A stretch of 41,527 bases of DNA from a virus. Where the stretch lies: positions 1 to 41,527 of IMG/VR virus record IMGVR_UViG_3300032246_000450. One strand, 5' to 3'. The notes beneath the pieces are model-generated. The model searched no databases. It was not told where the DNA came from and saw only the letters and a list, made by a program, of their open reading frames with translations. Shown piece by piece: positions 1 through 9,200 of this stretch. The first letter of the stretch is position 1. Every line of letters starts with the position of its first letter. The position numbers and the translations under genes were made by a program.

Positions 1-675
1 GACGGTCGAGTACAAACGCTTAACTGTGACCTTCGTAAATTTGTATTTGAGAACATCAATCAAGGTCAAAACCAACAAGTTTATGCAAGCACCAGTGAAG
101 CTTTTAATGAAGCATGGTGGTTCTATTGTTCAGCAAACAGCACGGCAATGGACAGTTACGTGGTGTATAACTACCTTGAAAAGCTTTGGTATTACGGAAG
201 TATTGGCAGAACAGCATGGCTAGATTCAGGCTTGCTCCCCAACCCCGTTGCAGCTACATACAACGGATATATTGTTAATCAAGAGAGTGGTGTTGATGAC
301 TCGGAAACAGGTACTCCCGCAGCTATTGACGCTTATATTTCTTCATCAGAGTTTGATATTGGAGACGGTCATAATTTTGCTTTTGTGTGGAGGATTCTTC
401 CTGATGTAACTTTTGCAGGTTCCTCAAGTGGTACAGCCCCTGAAGCCACCCTGACGCTATACCCTATGTACAACTCAGGATCAGGTACAAATAACCCTAG
501 ATCAAATGCAGTACAGAGTATTAACCTTAGTGCAAACCCTGAAACATTTACAGGCGAAGTCTATACACGGGTGCGTGGACGGCAACTCATCATCAAGATG
601 GAATCTAATAAAGTCGGAACCAATTGGCAGTTGGGCGCTCCTAGACTCGATATCCGTCCTGACGGCAGACGCTAA
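1..675 (+). CDS. Tail or head-tail connector protein, C-terminal part (5' end missing)
   Basis: The frame is open from the first base, so the gene begins outside the window; an internal ATG at 148 is not the start. About 224 residues are visible. The part with WWFYCSANSTAMDSYVVYNY followed by LEKLWYYGSIGRTAWLDSG resembles the repeated blades of podovirus nozzle or DNA-stabilisation proteins (P22 gp10/T7 gp12 type), which close the portal channel below the head. That resemblance is from memory of the family and is the basis of the call. It ends TAATG with the next gene, so the two are probably translationally coupled. A tail spike or other tail protein is the main alternative. Confidence 0.45.
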   Translation, partial: DGRVQTLNCDLRKFVFENINQGQNQQVYASTSEAFNEAWWFYCSANSTAMDSYVVYNYLEKLWYYGSIGRTAWLDSGLLPNPVAATYNGYIVNQESGVDDSETGTPAAIDAYISSSEFDIGDGHNFAFVWRILPDVTFAGSSSGTAPEATLTLYPMYNSGSGTNNPRSNAVQSINLSANPETFTGEVYTRVRGRQLIIKMESNKVGTNWQLGAPRLDIRPDGRR

Positions 676-1004
676 TGGCAATACAACCCATTATCAACCC
701 CCCAGTACCTAGCTTGCCTTTAGCTACGGAAGATTACGAGCGTCGGTATCAAGATCAATATTCCAACGTCTTGCGTCTGTACTTTAACCAGCTCAACAAT
801 GCTTTAAACGTAATTATCAATAACTACACAGTTGGCACTACGGTGTATACAGTAGCTACATTACCCAGTGCGGTTACATCAGGTGCGGGCACAAGAACTT
901 TTGTATCGGATTCTTCGGTGACTACTTTTAATACAACGGTAGCTAGCGGTGGGGCAAACACAGTGCCTGTATTCTCCAATGGAACCAACTGGAAAGTTGG
1001 CTAA
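675..1004 (+). CDS. Small tail-associated structural protein
   Basis: 109 aa; its ATG shares a base with the TAA of the upstream tail gene. The N-terminal half has a helical stretch (DYERRYQDQYSNVLRLYF), and the C-terminal half is Thr/Ser/Gly-rich and ends VPVFSNGTNWKVG, an ending often seen in short phage tail-fibre or fibre-adaptor proteins. No enzymatic motif is visible. The position between a tail protein and the internal virion proteins suggests a virion role, perhaps fibre attachment, but this is inferred from context. Confidence 0.5.
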   Translation: MAIQPIINPPVPSLPLATEDYERRYQDQYSNVLRLYFNQLNNALNVIINNYTVGTTVYTVATLPSAVTSGAGTRTFVSDSSVTTFNTTVASGGANTVPVFSNGTNWKVG

Positions 1005-1037
1005 TATGTTAAACTTTAACTTATTTACGAGGCAAAT

Positions 1038-3794
1038 ATGAGTCTCCAAAACATAGCACATCACTTAGCTCAACATGGTCGTGGTAACGACACGGTGTTG
1101 GTTCATATGACCCCCAAAGAAGTTGGCGGTTTGCAGCAGCTTGCCCAAGCGCACGGTGGCTCCCTTACAATCAATCCTCATACGGGTTTACCCGAAGCTA
1201 ACTTTTTAGAAAAGATGCTGCCTACTATTCTTGGCGCAGCAGCTACTTTTATGTTTCCTGAGTTATCTCTTTTACAAATTGGTTTAGGTGTGGGTGGAGC
1301 TGCAACTATTGCATCAGGTGGTGATTTAAAGAAAGGTTTAATGGCTGGTCTTGGTGCTTATGGCGGTGCTGGCTTGGCTGGTGGATTGTCTGAAGCTGGA
1401 ACAGCCGCACTTTCATCTGAAGCTGGGGCGGCAGCAACAGCCGGATTAACTCCTGAAGCAATCGCTAGTGGAGCCGGAGATCAAGCTGCTCAAGAAGCTA
1501 TCAAAGAAAGATTAGCAAATGCAAGTCCTTTAGAAAAACTTGGCGCTGGCGTTCAAGGTCTTGGAAGTGAAACTGGACGTGCTAACCTACTAGGTTCTTT
1601 AGGTGGTGCAAAAGGTTTAGCAGCGACAGGTTTGATGGCTGCGGCTCCTATGATGACTGCATCTCAGCCGACTACGTCTATGCCCGGTAAAACAAGTCCT
1701 ACTGCGTATGTTGAAACCAAAATGTTTAACCCTTACACCAAGCAATTTATTGATGTAAGTAGAGTACCTGCTGACCAATGGGGTAGCCGTACTTTTGCCG
1801 ATGAACGAAACAATGCTGATCTTTCAAAATATATAACTGCTGCTGATGGTGGTTTAATGGGGATGACTCAACCTCCGGCATCAGGTATGTTTAACTATGC
1901 CCAAATGCAACCTGCTGTAGATTTACATCCTAGTATTGGTGTAACTGCAAAAAATATGGCTAGTGGCGGTATTGCTCATTTTGATGGTTCCGAAGGCAGT
2001 GACGTTGTTGCTGCTCCTGTTTATTCAGATCAACAAGTTGCGGATTACATTAAGGGCATACAAGCGCAAGGCGGTGGAGACAACGAAATAGCTTTGGCAA
2101 TGAGTAAGTTTGGTGTTGGCGCAGATCAAGTATCTAAAGTTACAGGCGTCAATGCAGCAGATGTTACTCAAAGATACAATACAGGTATTAAAAATGACAT
2201 CAATGCTTACTTAGGAGCCAACCCAACTGCATCTGATGCAACCATTTACAATCAAATGCTTGCCAATAACATCACCACAAATCAAGTGGCAAATGCTGTA
2301 GGTGTGCCCTTAACGGGTGAAAATAGCGTTCAAGATCGTTATAACTTAGCTAAAGACATTATTGCTGAAGGAGAAAATATAGGTAAAGCGCCAGACAAAA
2401 ATCCTTTGGGTAGTACTTACGACCAAACTTGGGCGCAGTACATGGATGCACATAAAGACGCATCTGGCAAAGTTGATAAAATTACAATTGAAGAAATAGC
2501 GCGTACAACAGGCATTTCTAAAGATGAAATTGAAAAGAGATATAAAGCGGCTGAAGCAGCATTAGCTACAACAGGAACGGGGACAGGCACTGGTACTCCT
2601 ACGCCAACTCCCAGCGGTACTCCTACGCCTACTCCTACGCCTTCACCTACGCCTTCACCTACGCCTTCACCTACACCCACTCCAACACCCCCAAATACAA
2701 CACAGCATACAACTACAACTGTAACTGAGCCAACCATAATTAATACAGCACCCACAACATCATTGCCTATAGGTACAAGTGGAACAACTGGGCCGTCTAT
2801 TGTTGGAGGTGGAACAACAATTAATCCTAATGGTACGGTTACGGTATCGCCGCGCATTCCAGATATTCCTGTGGGTGGGTTTACAGGCGCGGGTCAAGTA
2901 GATGATATTTATACCAAAGGTGGTGGTAGCACAGGCTACATTCCTTACGCACCAAAAACAATGAAGGAGTTCAACGATAAATACAACAAGCTATCTGGTG
3001 GGTCTAAACAAGCTTATGATTACCTAACGGGTAACGCTGAGTACAGTCCTGTGCCTTATACAAAAGATGGGCAGATTATGAAGCCCTATGGAGAGTCAGT
3101 TTTAGGTACTCCTCAATCTATACCTAACTCACAAAAATATTATGTAGACTCAAAGACACATAGATTGACACTTAACTCCAATTACAAACCTACGGATACT
3201 AGCAGTACAGGATCAAGCACAAGTACAAGTACAAAATTACCAAACGGTGTAATTACTACGCCAGTAACACAATATCCGGGGTATTCTAAAGGTTCAGATG
3301 GTAAATACTATGATAAAAATGGTAATAAAGTTGCCGACGATGACGCATCTTTTACTGCGCTTGTAAATGAAGTACCTGCCGCTAACGGTGGTCTTATGGG
3401 CATGGCTCGTGGCGGCGGTGCACATTCTTCATTCTTTTCAAAAGCAACGGGCAAATTTAACTTTAATCCTCCAAAGGTTTATGCAGATGGCGGTTCTCCT
3501 ACTCAATACAACCTTGGTAGTTACTCTGATGGCGGTCGGCTGCTTCGTGGCCCCGGCGATGGTGTTTCTGACTCTATCCCTGCTACCATAGGTAAAGGAC
3601 AACCCGCTCGGTTAGCCGACGGTGAATTTGTAGTACCAGCAAGAATTGTGTCTGAGTTAGGCAATGGTTCTACTGAAGCAGGTGCAAAACAACTTTATGC
3701 CATGATGGATCGTATCCAAAAAGCACGCAGTAGAACAGTTGGTAAAGGCAAAGTAGCTGCCAACACACGCGCCTCTAAATATCTTCCAGCATAA
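1038..3794 (+). CDS. Large virion protein, probable internal or DNA-ejection protein
   Basis: 918 aa, preceded by a purine-rich ribosome site (cgagg) 6-8 nt before the ATG. Residues 1-60 are polar. Residues 62-118 are Gly/Ala-rich and hydrophobic (GLGAYGGAGLAGG), like glycine-zipper membrane-inserting segments. A Pro/Thr/Ser linker built from short repeats lies near residues 520-552. The last ~100 residues (RGPGDGVSDSIPATIG, LADGEFVVPARIVSELGNG, ending RASKYLPA) form a C-terminal domain I recall from many phage virion proteins. Short GG motifs (ADGGLMGM near 270, ASGGIAHFDG near 306, ANGGLMGMARGGG near 780) recur. The place upstream of other internal proteins suggests release during DNA entry; no enzyme motif is seen. 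Confidence 0.55.
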   Translation: MSLQNIAHHLAQHGRGNDTVLVHMTPKEVGGLQQLAQAHGGSLTINPHTGLPEANFLEKMLPTILGAAATFMFPELSLLQIGLGVGGAATIASGGDLKKGLMAGLGAYGGAGLAGGLSEAGTAALSSEAGAAATAGLTPEAIASGAGDQAAQEAIKERLANASPLEKLGAGVQGLGSETGRANLLGSLGGAKGLAATGLMAAAPMMTASQPTTSMPGKTSPTAYVETKMFNPYTKQFIDVSRVPADQWGSRTFADERNNADLSKYITAADGGLMGMTQPPASGMFNYAQMQPAVDLHPSIGVTAKNMASGGIAHFDGSEGSDVVAAPVYSDQQVADYIKGIQAQGGGDNEIALAMSKFGVGADQVSKVTGVNAADVTQRYNTGIKNDINAYLGANPTASDATIYNQMLANNITTNQVANAVGVPLTGENSVQDRYNLAKDIIAEGENIGKAPDKNPLGSTYDQTWAQYMDAHKDASGKVDKITIEEIARTTGISKDEIEKRYKAAEAALATTGTGTGTGTPTPTPSGTPTPTPTPSPTPSPTPSPTPTPTPPNTTQHTTTTVTEPTIINTAPTTSLPIGTSGTTGPSIVGGGTTINPNGTVTVSPRIPDIPVGGFTGAGQVDDIYTKGGGSTGYIPYAPKTMKEFNDKYNKLSGGSKQAYDYLTGNAEYSPVPYTKDGQIMKPYGESVLGTPQSIPNSQKYYVDSKTHRLTLNSNYKPTDTSSTGSSTSTSTKLPNGVITTPVTQYPGYSKGSDGKYYDKNGNKVADDDASFTALVNEVPAANGGLMGMARGGGAHSSFFSKATGKFNFNPPKVYADGGSPTQYNLGSYSDGGRLLRGPGDGVSDSIPATIGKGQPARLADGEFVVPARIVSELGNGSTEAGAKQLYAMMDRIQKARSRTVGKGKVAANTRASKYLPA
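2640..2675 (+). repeat. 12-bp tandem repeat in Pro/Thr/Ser linker
   Basis: Three consecutive copies of CCTTCACCTACG (the last ends in A) lie in a longer run of CCTACG/CCAACT units from about 2596 to 2692. They encode the PTPSPTPS-type linker of the 918-aa virion protein. Such short tandem units change copy number easily, so linker length probably varies between related phages. Confidence 0.85.
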
Positions 3795-3803
3795 GGAATC
3801 AAA

Positions 3804-4808
3804 ATGGCAGATCCACAATTACAACAAGTAACGCAATATCAGGTAGGGTTTACGCCAGAAATGGCCCCCTTCCAACAAGACTTACTTGCACAAGCTCAAG
3901 CTGTTACTGATCCCACTCAAAACCCCTACATGCAGTATCAGGGGGCAAGGCAAGCTCAGTTTAGTCCATTACAGAACCAAGCATTTGAAAACGCTGCGTT
4001 GATGCAGTCTTCTCCTCAGTTAAAAGATGCAAGTGCAATGGCGGGGACGGCTGGGTTAGGTGCGTTAAATACTGGGTATACATACAACCCCTATCAGACG
4101 CAAAGTTTTACTGCTCCCGGTGTAGCTCAGCATTTTATGAACCCTTATTTGGGTGTTCAAGATCAAGCTGCATATAGACAATCACAAATTCAAAATGCGG
4201 CAAACAACGCACAAGCTACTACGGCAGGTGCGTTTGGTGGTGGTCGTCAAGCCATTATGGGGGCGCAAAATAACGCCGACTTGCAACGCAATTTAGCTAA
4301 AAACCAATTTGACGCTTATAACATAGGCCAACAACAGTTCAATACCGAGCAAGGGCAAAATCTTAATGCGGCTCAGTTGAATGCTCAACAAGGACAGTTT
4401 GGTTCAAATTTAGGTTTGCAAGGACTTAATACTGCTATTCAAAGTGCAGGTATGCTTGGTACATTGGGTCAAAACCAGTATACGCAAAACATGGGTATCA
4501 ATCAGTTGCAAAATGCAACAGGTACTCAACAACAGCAGCAAATGCAAAATGTACTCAACAATCAATATCAAGACTATCAAAATGCCCAAAACTTTCCCTA
4601 TCAACAAATGGGCTTCATGTCTGATATCATCCGTGGCCTACCAACAAGTCAGCAAGCTAGTACTCTTTATCAAGCTCCTCCTTCTACCGCCCAAACGGTT
4701 GCCTCGTTGGGATTAGGTGCAGCGGGTCTAGCTAAATTATTTGCTAATGGTGGACACGTACAAAGTTACGGACTTGGTGGTATAGCGTTGAATCAGTTAG
4801 GGAGTTAA
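3804..4808 (+). CDS. Gln/Asn-rich virion protein, probable internal protein
   Basis: 334 aa with AAGGA 7 nt before the ATG, 9 bp after the previous gene. The protein is rich in Gln, Asn and Ala with long predicted helices from about residue 110 to 270, including a QQQQQ run near 240. A short hydrophobic stretch (VASLGLGAAGLAKLF) precedes the C-terminal motif ANGGHVQSYGLGGIA. That motif is of the same type as those in the flanking virion proteins. I recognise no enzyme. Composition and position are compatible with a head-internal protein ejected with the DNA; this is an inference. Confidence 0.5.
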   Translation: MADPQLQQVTQYQVGFTPEMAPFQQDLLAQAQAVTDPTQNPYMQYQGARQAQFSPLQNQAFENAALMQSSPQLKDASAMAGTAGLGALNTGYTYNPYQTQSFTAPGVAQHFMNPYLGVQDQAAYRQSQIQNAANNAQATTAGAFGGGRQAIMGAQNNADLQRNLAKNQFDAYNIGQQQFNTEQGQNLNAAQLNAQQGQFGSNLGLQGLNTAIQSAGMLGTLGQNQYTQNMGINQLQNATGTQQQQQMQNVLNNQYQDYQNAQNFPYQQMGFMSDIIRGLPTSQQASTLYQAPPSTAQTVASLGLGAAGLAKLFANGGHVQSYGLGGIALNQLGS

Positions 4809-4810
4809 TT

Positions 4811-6232
4811 ATGTCTATTGATAGAGCTTCAATTTTTGCTGAACGCTATAGAGCCAACCCCGTCGCATTACAACAGGCGGTTCTTGGCGTTGGGGGGCAA
4901 ACAGTTACTGACCCGTATACAGCCCTACGTGCGCTCCAATTACTTAAGCAATCTCAAGCCATGCAATCGGCACAAGCAGCACAAGCTCCAACAAACACGC
5001 CTTCAATTGCGGCTGAAGCAGTCACACCACAACCAAATCAACCTATGCAGGGTTTAAACGCAGGGCTTGGCGCAATGCCAGTTCCTACTAGCAATTACGC
5101 AATGGGAGGAATGGTTGCTTTTGCCGACGGTGGAACTCCAATGCAACATTATGTTGAGCGTGGTTTAACCGATAGCAAAGTTAGTGATGAAGAAGCATTT
5201 TTTAGGGCTTCTGAAAGAGGCGATGGTTTAGAAACTGCTGGAACTGAAGAAGATGCAGTTAGACCTTTAGTTGGTGAAGGCGATCCTGATATTATTAAAC
5301 AGGGTATGTACGATTTAAAAAATAGACCAACAGTTAAATTTGGAAATCGTCTTGAAGAAACTAAAGCACTTGCCAGAGCATATGCCGAAGCTGGTGGGCC
5401 TGATATTTATGGCCCTCAATTAGAACGATTAAAAGCAAGAGAAGGTGAAGGACTTAAAGCCAAAGATCAAGGTCTTGGTTTATCCCTGCTTAAAGCTGCC
5501 GCCGCAATGTCTCAAGGTAACAATTTAGGTAGAGGCGTAGCCGCCGCTGCCGGTGCATTTAGCGATTCTTACAATGAAATTCTTAAACAATCTAGAGCGG
5601 AACAAGAACATAGGGATGCAATGCAGTTTCATCTTGCCGACGCACAACGCAAAGACAAGTTGGGTCAATTTTCTCTTGCTGCTACCGCAACACATCAAGC
5701 TCGTATGGAAGCCATTGCTGCACAAAATGCTGAAGACAAACGTCTTGCGTTACAAGTTCAACTTCAAGCGCTGGGTAATAGAGGGGCTAAAACAACTGGT
5801 GCACAAATTAACCCGACTAATCTTTTGTTCAACGCAAAAGAAGAGTATAGGCTTAATCCAACACCTGAGAACGCTGCAAAAGTTAAAAATGCTGAGCAAG
5901 CAATTGAAAAAACTAAAACTACAAACGCTAACATATTTAGCGTGTCTGATATTACTGGTAATAAAGCCGCTCAAGGTGAAACTGGATTAGATATTAAACA
6001 GCAACAAGTTGCTGACCAACAGAAAAAATTGCATGGCGAAGAATTAAGAAAGATAAAGCGTTCAATAGAATATTTGGATGCTAATCCAGCAACTAAAGAA
6101 CAAATGGTGGAAGCTATTGACGAAAAGTATCCGCTTGCAAAGCATGGTAAAGTTATTGCTCCAACACCCGCTGCGGCAAGACCAACAAGAAGTGGTAATA
6201 TACCCCTACCTAGTGGCTTTATACCGGATTAA
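4811..6232 (+). CDS. Virion protein, probable internal or ejection protein
   Basis: 473 aa; a strong AGGGAG site overlaps the end of the upstream gene and the ATG follows its stop by 2 bp. The N-terminus (residues 1-90) is Ala/Gln-rich, then comes the motif YAMGGMVAFADGG (about 96-109). The rest is mainly charged, probably coiled coil, with a long Ala/Gln/Glu helix region around 210-330 (EQEHRDAMQFHLADAQRKDK). No catalytic motif is seen. The gene lies between two other proteins of the presumed ejection set and shares a GG motif with them. Confidence 0.5.
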   Translation: MSIDRASIFAERYRANPVALQQAVLGVGGQTVTDPYTALRALQLLKQSQAMQSAQAAQAPTNTPSIAAEAVTPQPNQPMQGLNAGLGAMPVPTSNYAMGGMVAFADGGTPMQHYVERGLTDSKVSDEEAFFRASERGDGLETAGTEEDAVRPLVGEGDPDIIKQGMYDLKNRPTVKFGNRLEETKALARAYAEAGGPDIYGPQLERLKAREGEGLKAKDQGLGLSLLKAAAAMSQGNNLGRGVAAAAGAFSDSYNEILKQSRAEQEHRDAMQFHLADAQRKDKLGQFSLAATATHQARMEAIAAQNAEDKRLALQVQLQALGNRGAKTTGAQINPTNLLFNAKEEYRLNPTPENAAKVKNAEQAIEKTKTTNANIFSVSDITGNKAAQGETGLDIKQQQVADQQKKLHGEELRKIKRSIEYLDANPATKEQMVEAIDEKYPLAKHGKVIAPTPAAARPTRSGNIPLPSGFIPD

Positions 6233-6237
6233 TCCAA

Positions 6238-9200
6238 ATGGCTGTACAAACTGCAACAAACCCTGATACAGGAGAGCGAGTAGCTTTAGTTGATGGAGAA
6301 TGGAAACCAGTTGTAAAGACCGCAACCAATCCTGATACTGGGGCTAGAGCTTTTTTAGTTGGCGATCAATGGCTTGTAAATGAAACCACTGCTAAACCTG
6401 CGCCTAAAGTTACACCTAAGGAAGAACCCGTTGTTCCACGTGAAACGGTTACAGAAGAACGCCCAGACTTGGGTTCTCCTATGGGGGAAAGTTTTATTTA
6501 TGAGGTAGCTAGTTCGGGCGCACCAAAAAGACAAAGTGTATTACAGGGCAAACAATTGCCCGCCCCAACTGCGCCTACAGTAGATAAGTATGTACTTGAT
6601 CCTAAGTTTGTTACTGGGTTAGAGGCGCAACTTAATGCCATGCCAGAGGAAGAGCGTCAAGCTAAGCTGGATAAATTGGCTACCCGTCCTGATGTCTATG
6701 GTCGTGCGGCTAAGCTTATTCAGCAACGATACGAAAACTATAACGCCATTACTCAGCCGACAATAAGTAAAGCGTTTGATCCTAGGCTTGAAGCACAAAC
6801 AGAACGCTTTATACAACAAGATGCAAGTGCAGAAACTGCCCAAGCCGAAGCAGAAAGACAAGCACGCCGTGGACAAATAGGACGTAACTTAGCTGAAGTT
6901 ACTGAAACTCCTGAAGCAGTTCAAAAAGGTATGGAGTACAAACTCCCTGCCGATGCTACGCCTTTTGAGCAAACTCTTAATACTGTACAACGTGGAGCTA
7001 AATTAGGTTTATTGGGTACAGAGACTGCCATACGTGGAACACATCGGTTTATTGGGGATATGCTCGGCATGGATTTGCCGGGTTTCGATACTAAGAAAAA
7101 CTTAGACAAGATCAATGAATTTACGCAAGGTATGGGGGAGAATGCAAGCAAACCTTTACAGATTGTTGAAGGGGCTATATCTTCTATAGCGCAACAGTTA
7201 CCTTACATGATTGCTGGAATAGCAACGGGTTCTGAAGCTGCTGTACTTGTTCCTATGTTTACCAATGCGTTTGGTCAAAATTATGATGAAGCAAGACGAG
7301 CAGGTTTAGACCCAGAGACTAGTACCGTAAGATCAACAGCTAATAGCTTCTTTGAAGTGCTTGGTGAAAAAGCTGGGCTTGGCGCACAAATGAAGGCGCT
7401 AAAAGCATCAACAAAAGGCATTCCTACCAGCGATTTGGTTGCTTACTATGCTAAAGCATTGGCAAAAGAAGTACCCGGAGAAGAATTAACCTATGGTGGA
7501 CAGACCGTTGTAGATACAGTACTTGGTCTAAAGCCCAATACAGATTGGAAAGGTTTTCTCAAGGGTGCGGTAGATACCATGCTTTCTACAGTCACTCAAG
7601 GTGGCTTGATGATGGCGGGTGGCGCAGGTATAAATAAAGCAGTTCGTACTTTAGCTGGCCCCCAACAAATTCAACAAGAACAGCAACAAGAGGTTCCTCC
7701 ACCTCCCCCACCCCCTGCGGATCAAACAGTTCCAATAGCCCCCAACCTTAATAAAATTGCTGAAACGCCAGCTGAAGAAAAGATTGCGGCTACTAAAGTA
7801 CCTACAGTAGATAAAGAAGCTAAAATTAAAAAACTAGCTGAAGACTACATGAATTCTGGGTATCCGGAAGATGATGCGTTAGCACAGGCTAAAGATGAAG
7901 TGAATGCTGAGTTAGGTATAACACCTGAAGCTGCCGGGCCCATAGAATCAAATAAATTAAAGGCATGGCCTCAAGCCATGTTGGAAGGCACATTAGATTT
8001 ACAACTTAAAAAACCCGCAGAAAAACGTGACAAAGGGTTGATGGCTCAGATTGAAGCCGAGTTGATTAGAAGGCAAGGAGAACAGAATGTTACAAGACCT
8101 ATCACAACACCAACTGGAGTTAGCACTGGAGCACCTAGCGAGCCCGCTACCACTGTGCCCGCCGGAGGAGTTGGAGGAGCTCAACCAGATGGAGTGGTTT
8201 CTACTTCAGAGAATGCTGGACTGCCTCCTAGTGGAGAAGCAACGCAACCCACTCCAATAGAAGAAGCACCAAAGGTTGAGGAAAAAATAGCACCTGCCCC
8301 TCCAGTACCACCAATAACAAATGTAGACGTATCAAATACATCGGCGTATTTTGAAAAACGAGATGAACTTCTTAAACAGTCTGATGAAGCCCATGCAGAA
8401 TTTGAAAAAGCGGCTGAAGAAGTAACTCGGTTGGATCAAGCTCCAACAGAATTTGTATCTAACGGTAGCTTGGATGTAGATGCACGTGATGCAGCTAAGA
8501 AAACTGCGGAAATCAAATACAACGAGGCAAAAGCTAAGTTTGATGCTATATACAACCAGATTGAAGAATTTGATGCGGCTAGAAAAGCATCAAAAGAAAC
8601 TAAAGGAGCCGAACTTGGCACTGAAACCACTGAAACCACTGAAACCAAGCAAACAACGCAAGAAGGACAAGCACAATCAACCCCAACAAAACGTGGGCCT
8701 AAAGGTGCTCGGTTAACACCCGAAGAAAAGGCGGCTAAAGCCGCTGCAAGCAAACCAAAGGTTGCAGATAACACTGCCGCTGATAGAGCAAATAAAAAGT
8801 ATGGTGCTCAACTTGAAGAAGCTGCTAAGCCGATTGATCCTGATACTGAAACAGATAAAGTAGAAGCAGCAGAACAAGAGAAAAAAGATTTACGCCGTAC
8901 CGCTCTTGAAGAGTTGATTAAAGCGCAAGCTAAAGTTGGTAATAGCCCTGCGGGTAAACGCATTAAAGCATTGCTTGCTAAACATGCAACGCCCCAACAA
9001 ATTGAAGATATTAAAAAAAGCATGGCCGAGCGTAAAAAACGTTTGGCTAGTTACACAAAAGAAAACGTACTAACGGGCAACTTAGAAACCCGTGGGTACA
9101 ACGCATCTGCTACTGTTGGTAGAAGACACAATACTTCTCCTGTCAACCGTGGGTTTAACAAAGCTACCAATGCAGCCCAAGCTATTCAGCAGATCGTTAA

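Noticed and set aside
2596-2692. CRISPR-like array
   Set aside because: The repeats are 6-12 bp tandem units with no spacers, coding for a Pro/Thr/Ser linker.
2417-2857. Open frame of 146 codons on the - strand in the 918-aa gene
   Set aside because: It is the antisense of the Pro/Thr repeat region and gives a low-complexity Val/Gly protein; it has no ribosome site and runs against the operon.
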